This document shows positions 18,693 to 25,932 of a stretch of 42,259 bases of DNA, one piece after another. The stretch's first letter is position 1. Each line of letters begins with the position of its first letter. A program made the position numbers and the translations under genes. This DNA is from Myxosarcina sp. GA_180221_E-2-1-MAG-40_15 (GTDB lineage: Bacteria > Cyanobacteriota > Cyanobacteriia > Cyanobacteriales > Xenococcaceae). The stretch lies in the NCBI GenBank assembly GCA_020692205.1, contig JAIMKV010000018.1, positions 24,594 through 66,852 of the forward strand. Direction: 5' to 3'. Under the pieces are notes generated by a model. That model was not told where the DNA came from. It saw nothing but the letters and a program-made list of their open reading frames with translations, and did no database searches.

Positions 18693-21686
18693 ATGGAAGA
18701 TACTGCTCCAAATCAATCTGTAATTATCATGACGGGAATGCACCGTTCAGGTACTTCTCTGACCGCATCTTTATTGCAAAGTGCAGGAATTGACGTTGGC
18801 GATCGCTTGATGGGCAAAAATACAGGTAACGACAAGGGGCATTTTGAAGACTTAGATTTTGTTGAATTTCATCAAAGTGTGCTGCGATCCCAGGGAATCA
18901 GCGTGGCAGGATGGACAGAGCAGAATAAGATCCAGGTTCAGCAACAGTATTTAGCTAAGGCTCAAAATTTAATTTTGGCTCGTAAAGAGCTGGCTATTTG
19001 GGGCTGGAAAGATCCCAGAACTACGCTATTTTTGGATTTTTGGTCGCAGTTAATCCCTAATGCCAAATATATTTTTATCTATCGTTCACCTTGGGAAGTA
19101 ATTGACTCGCTGTTTCGTCGCGGCGACGTTGTGTTTCGGGATAATCCCAACTTTGCTGTACAGCAGTGGTGTAACTATAATCAGGCGGTTTTGGATTTTT
19201 ATCAAGATCACCGTGATCAATCTCTATTAATCGAAATCGGTAGCGTCATTCAAAATTGTGATCTGGTTGAGCTGATTAAGCAGAAATTTGACCTAGAATT
19301 GCGATCGCCAGAATCGCTTTATGAACCAACTTTATTTACCGTTGACAGCAATGCTTATTACCGCAAGGCTCTAATTAGCCAGTTTTTCCCTCAAGCTATA
19401 GATATATACAGTCAACTGGAACAACAGGCAGATCGTAGTAGTCCCATTTCCTTAGAACAGCCAGCTGTTGAATTAACCCAAGCTTGGATTCTACAAGACT
19501 GGATTGATCTCAAACGAGCCTTAAGCGAGAAACGTAAGGCAGAAACCGAACTAACTCAAGCACAACAGCAGCTAGAATCACTAACTCAGACACAACAGCA
19601 GCTAGATGCGACTACTGCCCAACTAACTCAGACACAGCAACAGTTAGATGCGACTACTGCCCAACTAACTCAGACACAACAGCAGCTAGATGCGACCACT
19701 ACCGAACTAACTCAGACACAACAGCAGCTACACATAGCCCAAGACCAACTAAGTCAATCTCAAAAACAGCTACACATAGCTCAAATGCAAACTGAGCAAT
19801 ACAAACTTTTAGTCGTGGCGATGGAAAGTAGCAAGTTTTGGAAATTAAGAAAATGGTGGTTCGATGTCAAGCAAAAAAGCAATGTAGCGGCAGTAGACAC
19901 CTTATATCAAAACTATCTAATCTCTCACAATAAATTGCCCTCCTTAGAACAGGCTGCTATGGTGAATATTGATGGCGAGATTCCCGTCAGTGATAATCTT
20001 CAATATCAAAAGTGGTTGGTGGGTAATTATCCCAAATCTGCCGAGATTAAAAAGATGAAGCAAGCCTGCCTAGCAAAGGCTTATCAGCCTCTAATTAGCC
20101 TAATTGTGCCAGTATATAATCCTGATGAAGATTTTCTCCGTCAGGCGATTGAATCAATTTTAGAACAGGCTTATACCAATTGGGAACTATGTTTGGCCGA
20201 TGACTGCTCTAGTAAGCCTCACGTTAAATCTGTACTGGAAGAATATGCCCGACAAGACGATCGCATTAAAGTGGTCTATCGTGCCAAAAATGGTCATATC
20301 TGCCGTACCTCCAATTCTGCTTTAGAACTAGCAACAGGAGAATACATTGCTCTATTAGACCATGATGATTTGTTACCGCCCCATGCTTTGGCTAAGGTAG
20401 TCGAGTTACTCAATGAGCATCCTGAAGCAGATTTTATTTATTCCGACGAGGATAAAGTAGACGAGCAGAACATCCATAAAGATCCTTTTTTTAAGCCAGA
20501 TTGGTGTCCCGATTCATTTTTGGCGCGGATGTATACTTGTCACTTAGGAATTTATCGGCGATCGCTAGTTACGGAAGTAGGCAATTTTCGCGTTGGGTTT
20601 GAAGGTAGCCAAGATTACGATCTGGTGCTGCGAGTTACCGAAAAAACCGACAAAATTTTTCATATTCCTGATGTTCTCTACCACTGGCGGATTCATCGAC
20701 AATCTACTGCTGCCACCTCTGATGCTAAACCTTATGCTGCTAATGCGGCTCAAAAAGCCCTAACCGAGGCAATTGAACGTCGGGGAGAGCCAGGTAAAAT
20801 TACGACTCGCTCTAATTTCCCTGGTGTCTATACGGTTCGTTATCAGATTAAAGAGCCTAAACTAGTTAGCATTATTATCCCTACTAAAGATTTAGCGTCT
20901 ACCTTAGATGTCTGTTTAAAGTCGATTTTTACCCAGACTACTTATCCTAACTATGAGGTAGTGGTTATCGATAATGGCAGCACGGAAGCTGAGACGTTTA
21001 AATGTTTGCAATTTTGGCATCAGCAACAGCCCAAACGCTTCAGTTGTCATGCCTATAATGTGCCGTTTAACTATTCTGAGATTAATAACTATGCAGTAAA
21101 AAAAGCTCAGGGAGATTACCTGCTATTTTTGAATAACGATACTCAAGTTATTACCCCAGATTGGTTAGAAGGAATGGTGGAACAGGCTCAAAGACCGTCG
21201 ATTGGTGCGGTGGGAAGTCTGTTGCTCTATCCTGATGATACGATTCAGCACGCGGGAGTAGTTTTGGGTGTTGGTGGTGTGGCAGGGCATAGCCATAAGC
21301 ATCTGCACGTTTCTCAACCAGGATATATTTCTCAGGCAGCTTCGACTAATAACTACTCAGCAGTAACGGCGGCTTGTTTAATGTGTCGGCGAGAAGTTTT
21401 TGCAGCGGTAGGAGGCTTTGAAGAACAACTGGCGATCGCTTTTAATGATGTCGATCTATGTCTAAAAATTGCTAGTCGTGGCTACCGCAATATATATCTG
21501 CCTCATGTGGTTTTATATCACTATGAATCAAAAAGTCGTGGCTATGAAAATACTCCAGAAAAACAAATGCGCTTTGCAGGAGAAATTAATTATATGAAAG
21601 AAAAATGGCAGCAAATTTGCGATCGCGATCCCTGCTACAATCCTCATCTGACTAAGAACCATGAGGACTACAGCCTCAATGTTTAA
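18693..21686 (+). CDS. Fusion protein: sulfotransferase, tandem-repeat coiled coil, and two GT2 glycosyltransferase domains
   Basis: A 997-residue multi-domain enzyme for a surface glycan. Residues about 8-235 are a sulfotransferase-like domain: the PAPS phosphate loop GMHRSGTSL (15-23), WGWKDPRTT near 103-111, and the 3'-phosphate motif YRSPWEVIDSLFRRGD (130-145). Residues about 275-370 are a Gln/Thr-rich coiled coil built from 14-residue repeats (QQQLDATTAQLTQT). The first GT2 domain starts near 466 (LISLIVPVYNPDEDFL) with its DxD-like DHDD near 556 and a late QDYDLVLR. The second GT2 domain starts near 723 (LVSIIIPTKDLAS) with NNDTQ and DVDLCLK. Both GT2 domains look intact. Such fusions occur in O-antigen or S-layer glycan clusters, so one chain could both extend and sulfate a polymer. 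No membrane segment is evident. Confidence 0.88.
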   Translation: MEDTAPNQSVIIMTGMHRSGTSLTASLLQSAGIDVGDRLMGKNTGNDKGHFEDLDFVEFHQSVLRSQGISVAGWTEQNKIQVQQQYLAKAQNLILARKELAIWGWKDPRTTLFLDFWSQLIPNAKYIFIYRSPWEVIDSLFRRGDVVFRDNPNFAVQQWCNYNQAVLDFYQDHRDQSLLIEIGSVIQNCDLVELIKQKFDLELRSPESLYEPTLFTVDSNAYYRKALISQFFPQAIDIYSQLEQQADRSSPISLEQPAVELTQAWILQDWIDLKRALSEKRKAETELTQAQQQLESLTQTQQQLDATTAQLTQTQQQLDATTAQLTQTQQQLDATTTELTQTQQQLHIAQDQLSQSQKQLHIAQMQTEQYKLLVVAMESSKFWKLRKWWFDVKQKSNVAAVDTLYQNYLISHNKLPSLEQAAMVNIDGEIPVSDNLQYQKWLVGNYPKSAEIKKMKQACLAKAYQPLISLIVPVYNPDEDFLRQAIESILEQAYTNWELCLADDCSSKPHVKSVLEEYARQDDRIKVVYRAKNGHICRTSNSALELATGEYIALLDHDDLLPPHALAKVVELLNEHPEADFIYSDEDKVDEQNIHKDPFFKPDWCPDSFLARMYTCHLGIYRRSLVTEVGNFRVGFEGSQDYDLVLRVTEKTDKIFHIPDVLYHWRIHRQSTAATSDAKPYAANAAQKALTEAIERRGEPGKITTRSNFPGVYTVRYQIKEPKLVSIIIPTKDLASTLDVCLKSIFTQTTYPNYEVVVIDNGSTEAETFKCLQFWHQQQPKRFSCHAYNVPFNYSEINNYAVKKAQGDYLLFLNNDTQVITPDWLEGMVEQAQRPSIGAVGSLLLYPDDTIQHAGVVLGVGGVAGHSHKHLHVSQPGYISQAASTNNYSAVTAACLMCRREVFAAVGGFEEQLAIAFNDVDLCLKIASRGYRNIYLPHVVLYHYESKSRGYENTPEKQMRFAGEINYMKEKWQQICDRDPCYNPHLTKNHEDYSLNV
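19551..19748 (+). repeat. 42-bp in-frame tandem repeats in the fusion gene
   Basis: Units begin CTAACTCAGACACA at 19581, 19623, 19665 and 19707 and are 42 bases long. The first two are almost identical, the third differs at a few bases, and the fourth diverges in its second half. A shorter 30-base unit precedes them at 19551-19580. Each full unit encodes 14 residues, two heptads of the coiled coil. Near identity at DNA level points to recent slippage or unequal recombination, so copy number may vary between strains. Confidence 0.9.
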
Positions 21687-21856
21687 CCCCGAGCATCCCG
21701 TTCAATTGGTATAGACTACGCTGTTGGTTAACTAGCTTTTAGCTTTTAGCTTCTTTAAAGATAATATCCTAATATTTTTCTTTAGCTCTATAGTAGCGAT
21801 CGCCTAACAGGATAATTTAGTCGATAATTAGTTGATTTTCATCGCTCATTAATTAC

Positions 21857-21905
21857 TGACTTCTGACTTCTGACTTCTGACTTCTGACTTCTGACTTCTG
21901 ATTTC
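21857..21905. repeat. Heptameric tandem repeat TGACTTC, seven copies
   Basis: Six perfect TGACTTC units (21857-21898) and one TGATTTC unit (21899-21905) form an array that ends one base before the stop codon of the reverse-strand PHP gene (21907-21909). A second, shorter heptamer tract (AGCTTTT type) lies at about 21731-21750 in the same spacer. Heptameric short tandem repeats are a known feature of many cyanobacterial genomes. Confidence 0.93.
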
Positions 21906-21906
21906 A

Positions 21907-22605
21907 CTAGAGTCGTTGTAAGATATTTAATCCGTGCGTGTCTGTACCACAGGTGCTATACAAATCGTATTTTTCAGCTAGGGCTAAAACTATTTGAGTT
22001 TTACCAGGGCTAGGCTGCCAAACTTGAGGATTATTATAGGCATAAAAACTTTCGACACCATCAATACCCAACTCAGCACCAGCAGGAATTAGCTGTTCAG
22101 CGGGACGACGATATCGTTCTGGATGGGCTAAAACCACTAAACCGCCTGCCTGATGAATATTGTCAATTACCTGTTTGGCTTCAGCATTTTCACCTTGAGG
22201 TCTATTTCCCTGAAGATATAACTCCATCGAGGGATGTTTAGGGTTAAATCCATATCCCAATATATGTACTTCAACTTCCAGTAAACTAGAAGTTATTTCT
22301 ACTCCTGTCCATAAATAAGGTAGATTAATCGCTTCATTGTCTGAACTTACGGCAGCAAGATATTGTTCTGCTTGTTGATAGCTATCCACCGAGTGATGAT
22401 CGGTAATGGCAAAACCTCTAAGACCAATAGCGATCGCCTGCTCTACTAGGTTGAACGGTGTTAATCTACCATCAGAAGCCTGTGTATGCAGATGAAAGTT
22501 ATAAAGCCGAGGACAACTAGCATAGTCAATGGTTTCCCAAACACTTTTAAGATAGGTCGTGTCCTGTGCTGTTGATTTGAGAGAATATGTAGCTATCATA
22601 CGCAT
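21907..22605 (-). CDS. PHP-domain phosphoesterase
   Basis: A 232-residue metal-dependent phosphoesterase of the PHP superfamily. The ligand motifs are present in order: FHLHTQASDG (37-46), ITDHHSVDSY (67-76), GVEITSSL, LAHPERYRR, and GTDTHG at the C-terminus. This is the set expected for a trinuclear metal site. Stand-alone bacterial PHP proteins of this size include 3',5'-nucleoside bisphosphate phosphatases and RNase AM-type 5'-3' exonucleases; the substrate cannot be fixed here. The start is the ATG at 22605; a second ATG two codons later is also possible. It is divergent from the AEC transporter with about 90-190 bases between starts. The heptameric repeat array abuts its stop codon. Confidence 0.88.
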   Translation of the reverse strand: MRMIATYSLKSTAQDTTYLKSVWETIDYASCPRLYNFHLHTQASDGRLTPFNLVEQAIAIGLRGFAITDHHSVDSYQQAEQYLAAVSSDNEAINLPYLWTGVEITSSLLEVEVHILGYGFNPKHPSMELYLQGNRPQGENAEAKQVIDNIHQAGGLVVLAHPERYRRPAEQLIPAGAELGIDGVESFYAYNNPQVWQPSPGKTQIVLALAEKYDLYSTCGTDTHGLNILQRL

Positions 22606-22798
22606 CGAAGAGTGGGAGAAAAATGTTTCTAATTGTTACAAATACCATAACAAAATAAAACAGCCACTGGCGACTACTTTTGGGGAGAGATAACCATGAA
22701 GAAACTGTTCAATCCCTTGATAGATATACGCTATAGACAGGTTTGGTTATCAGTTGCGATCCCCAAGAAAATATATCACATTATCTTATCGACCTTCT

Positions 22799-23698
22799 AT
22801 GACGACCTTATTACCTGCTGTTCTTCCTGTAGGCTTAATCATTTTAATTGGCTTTGTTGTAGGTCGTACACTACCGCTCCAGCATTCAACCTTATCTCAA
22901 TTAGCATTATATGTCTTATCTCCAGCTTTGGTCATTGATAGTTTGTATCGTACTGAGCTATCAATTGATAGTTCGAGCAAGTTACTGATCGGATTTATGC
23001 TCACCTCGATCTCAATCTATGCTCTAGTTGGAATCATTAATCGACTTTTTAAGCTACCTGACTCTTTAAGTAGAGCTATTACTGCCGTGGTGATGTTTCC
23101 TAATAGCGGCAATATGGGATTACCTATGGCAACATTTGCCTTCGGCGCACCAGGATTAGAGCGAGCCATTGTTTATATGCTTGGCTCTAGTTTTTTAATG
23201 TTTTGCTTTGGTCCTGCCATGATCCAAGGCAAAGGGATCATTCAGGGATTGAAGCTAACTCTGAGATTGCCTTTACTTTGGGCAATTTTATTTGGCTTGG
23301 GTTTGCGTTTGTTGTCAGTTAAGGTTCCCTGGGGATTGGATCGAGGAGTTCAACAGTTAGGTGCAGCCGATATTCCGATCGCTTTGATTTTATTGGGAAT
23401 GCAATTATCAAAAACTCGTTTCCAGCCAGGAATTAAAGAAATGATAACGGCGATCGCCCGTTTATTAATTGCGCCGATCATTGCTTACTATATCGGCAGA
23501 CTGTTGCAGCTAGAAACTCTCAATTTACAGGTGTTAGTTTTACAGAGTGCTATGCCTACTGCGGTTAGTTCTTTTGTTATTGTCAGCGAGTTTGGTGGCG
23601 ACAAAGATCTGGTTGCTAGGGCGATCGTTAGTTCGACACTGATGAGCTTTATTACTTTGCCAATAGTGTTATCGTTTTTATTAACTTTAAATCCTTAG
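22799..23698 (+). CDS. AEC (auxin efflux carrier) family transporter
   Basis: Integral membrane secondary transporter of about 299 residues, almost entirely hydrophobic helices. The pattern includes LPAVLPVGLIILIGFVVG, LALYVLSPALVIDSLY, the unwound-helix motif FPNSGNMGLPMATFAFG and a related AMPTAVSSFVIVSEFGG in the second half, as expected for the bile-acid/AEC fold with inverted repeats. The substrate is probably an organic anion; it cannot be predicted. I place the start at the ATG at 22799 (MTTLLPAVLPVG). The frame stays open to a TTG at 22754, but the added segment is polar and unlike the family. No clear ribosome-binding site precedes 22799, whereas an out-of-frame ATG at 22696 has a strong one (see findings). 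A hairpin at 23741-23768 follows. Confidence 0.85.
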   Translation: MTTLLPAVLPVGLIILIGFVVGRTLPLQHSTLSQLALYVLSPALVIDSLYRTELSIDSSSKLLIGFMLTSISIYALVGIINRLFKLPDSLSRAITAVVMFPNSGNMGLPMATFAFGAPGLERAIVYMLGSSFLMFCFGPAMIQGKGIIQGLKLTLRLPLLWAILFGLGLRLLSVKVPWGLDRGVQQLGAADIPIALILLGMQLSKTRFQPGIKEMITAIARLLIAPIIAYYIGRLLQLETLNLQVLVLQSAMPTAVSSFVIVSEFGGDKDLVARAIVSSTLMSFITLPIVLSFLLTLNP

Positions 23699-24009
23699 AT
23701 TTTAGTCGGCTAACTCTCAAGATCTCTCAAAATATAATATGCACCCAATTTATCTCAGTTTTGGGTGCGGTATTTATAAGTCAGCTCTTTTATATATCTT
23801 GGCTGACGGTATTGACTTGTATATATATATTAACTAATTTGGAGTTATTTAGCTAAATTTAATACAGTTTTTATATTTTCTTTATATTGGCGATTTCATC
23901 CCCATCTTTGATCGTCAATCATGTTGAAATTTATTACTCAAGACAGACAGTCGAGCCAGAAAATATCTGTATTATTGTTGTTGCAACTATTCCTTACCAA
24001 AACACAACC
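23699..24009. other. 311-bp AT-rich spacer upstream of the GH13 gene
   Basis: Beyond the hairpin at 23741-23768 this spacer is AT-rich, with an alternating TATATATATAT tract near 23820-23831. The frame of the GH13 gene stays open to a TTG at 23887, but that extension has no family resemblance. No RNA gene or other coding region is seen. Confidence 0.5.
23741..23768 (+). terminator. Hairpin downstream of the AEC transporter
   Basis: GCACCCAA (23741-23748) pairs perfectly with TTGGGTGC (23761-23768) around a 12-base loop, about 43 bases after the AEC stop. The following sequence GGTATTTAT is only weakly T-rich, so termination is plausible but not certain. Confidence 0.55.
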
Positions 24010-25650
24010 ATGGCTAGCTCAATTGAATTCAAGTTGTTTGCTCCTTACAATAACCAAGTGAATTTAACAGGAAGCTTCTGTGACTGGTCAGAAATAGCAA
24101 TGCAAAAAGATGATCACGGTTATTTTCGTACTTCAGTTGAGCTAGAAGATGGAGTATATCAGTATAAATTTCGCGTCCAGTCTCAGTCTTGGTTTTTAGA
24201 ACCTGATGAATGGATTGAAGTTAGCGATCCTTATGCCACAGCGATCGCCCTGGAAAATGAAAACAGCATTGTTCAGCTTAAAGACGGCAAAAAAGTTCTT
24301 GATACTTATACTTGGCGACACGATGACAAATCCTTACCCAGCAATGAAGAGTTAGTCATCTACGAACTATTTGTCGGCGGCTTTACTGAAGGAGAAAGCG
24401 ATCGCCAACAGAGTAATTTTCAAGCTATTATAAGTAAATTAGACTATCTCTGCGAACTTGGAATTAATACTATTGAACTGATGCCGATTACCGAATCGCC
24501 ATGGGAGATGAGTTGGGGTTATACACCTCGTCACTATTTTGCTGTGAAATCTGGTTATGGTTCATCGGCAGATCTAAAACATCTAATTGATGAATGTCAC
24601 GGCAGAGGGATTCGAGTCATGCTCGACTTTATTTTTAACCATTCTGATGCCGAAGCACCCTTAACTAAAATAAATTTTGATTACTGGTATAGTCGCGAAC
24701 CTGGTGATCCTGACAATAGCTGGGGGCCAGAATTTAACTACGAAAAGTACGATGAAAATTTAGAGATCAAACCTGCATGGCAGTTTATCGGGGATGTCGT
24801 TCGATTTTGGCTGGAAGAGTATCACATTGATGGGATTCGCTTTGATGCGGCTAAACAAATCGGCAACTATGATTTTATGTCTTGGATTACTCAGCAAGCG
24901 AGAGAAGTGGTTACGAATAAACCCTTTTTCAACACGGCTGAATATATTCCCGAAAATCCCGATTTGGTCGGATACGGTAAACCAATGGATGCTTGCTGGC
25001 ATGAAAGTTTTTATCAACAGGTTCTCAAACATATCTGCGGTGATGGTTTCGATCTCAAATCTTTAGCAGAGGTGATTGACTGCCGACGACAGGATTATGA
25101 AGGTGCAGCCAGCGTAATAAATTACGTAACCTCCCATGATCATCAATATATTTTTGCCGAATTAGGGCAACGGGAGATCTTTGGCGATGAGGCTTACAAA
25201 CGAGCCAAATTGGGTGCTGTTTTGCTATTAACTGCCGTTGGCGTACCTTTAGTCTGGATGGGTAGTGAATTTGGGGAATACAACCCAGAAGAGGAGGTAA
25301 AGCTTGATTGGAACTTATTAGAGAATGAAAACAATCAAAACTTATTAGCTTATTATCGGGGTTTAATCGCTTTGAAAAAAGAAAACCACGCTCTACGTAC
25401 TAGTAACATTGAATTTATCCATGAAGACCATGAAAGTAAGGTTTTAGCCTATACACGCTGGAACAATGAAGGTTCGCGAGTGGTAGTTGTAATTAATTTT
25501 TCGGATAATTTTTTACAAGACTATCAAATTAACCATTTTCCTCAATCGGGTACTTGGCATGAATGGACGCAAAACTATGATGTGGAGGCGCAGTCAGAAA
25601 AGCTTATCATTGATCTAGGAGAATATGAAGCAAAAGTTTTGGTTCAATAG
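24010..25650 (+). CDS. CBM48-GH13 alpha-glucan-active enzyme
   Basis: Predicted glycoside hydrolase or glucanotransferase of family 13, 546 residues from the ATG at 24010 (MASSIEFKLFAPYNNQVNLT). The N-terminal CBM48-like domain (about 1-95) has the FAPYNNQVNLTGSFCDW and GVYQYKFRV pattern. The TIM barrel carries the GH13 regions: LDFIFNHSD (region I), GIRFDAAK with nucleophile D279, NTAEYIP with acid/base E311, and VTSHDHQY with D377, where the usual NHD is SHD. A C-terminal beta domain follows. The catalytic triad is complete. The architecture is shared by branching, debranching and trehalohydrolase-type enzymes; GlgB, GlgX and TreZ are usually longer or have different signatures, so the specificity is unassigned. 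A role in glycogen metabolism is likely. There is no signal peptide. Confidence 0.88.
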   Translation: MASSIEFKLFAPYNNQVNLTGSFCDWSEIAMQKDDHGYFRTSVELEDGVYQYKFRVQSQSWFLEPDEWIEVSDPYATAIALENENSIVQLKDGKKVLDTYTWRHDDKSLPSNEELVIYELFVGGFTEGESDRQQSNFQAIISKLDYLCELGINTIELMPITESPWEMSWGYTPRHYFAVKSGYGSSADLKHLIDECHGRGIRVMLDFIFNHSDAEAPLTKINFDYWYSREPGDPDNSWGPEFNYEKYDENLEIKPAWQFIGDVVRFWLEEYHIDGIRFDAAKQIGNYDFMSWITQQAREVVTNKPFFNTAEYIPENPDLVGYGKPMDACWHESFYQQVLKHICGDGFDLKSLAEVIDCRRQDYEGAASVINYVTSHDHQYIFAELGQREIFGDEAYKRAKLGAVLLLTAVGVPLVWMGSEFGEYNPEEEVKLDWNLLENENNQNLLAYYRGLIALKKENHALRTSNIEFIHEDHESKVLAYTRWNNEGSRVVVVINFSDNFLQDYQINHFPQSGTWHEWTQNYDVEAQSEKLIIDLGEYEAKVLVQ

Positions 25651-25793
25651 ATCGTAGACTGAGAAGTAGCAAGTATTTAATTTTCTCTTAGTTCCCTAGT
25701 TTATTAGTCTCTTTTGCACTAATGCGTCCAGTTTTATTTAACATTTAATTTATTGAGTCTGCAACGATTTCTGGCTTAAAATTATAGCCATTA

Positions 25794-25808
25794 GCGAATG
25801 GCATTCGC
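25794..25808. repeat. Palindromic intergenic element
   Basis: GCGAATG (25794-25800) and CATTCGC (25802-25808) form a 7-bp stem about a single base, followed by CCCTAC. The phrase recalls a short palindrome I associate with dispersed cyanobacterial intergenic repeats. It lies midway between the GH13 gene and the first hybrid kinase. Only one copy is seen here, so repeat status rests on recollection. Confidence 0.45.
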
Positions 25809-25932
25809 CCCTACTGGGAAAAAGTATTTTATGAATCGAATTTAGTATTATATTTTTATACCTCAAATGACAAAACAATAAAGTTCTAAGTTTTAGCTTT
25901 AGTAGCATTGTGCAGATAGTCAAAATATCAAT

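Noticed and set aside
19551-19748. Repeat array as a CRISPR array
   Set aside because: Units are contiguous without spacers and lie in frame inside a coding sequence.
22696-22938. 80-residue forward frame with a good ribosome-binding site
   Set aside because: Most of it overlaps the AEC transporter in another frame and its second half is Cys/Ser/Ile-rich without family resemblance; kept only as a finding about the start, not as a gene.
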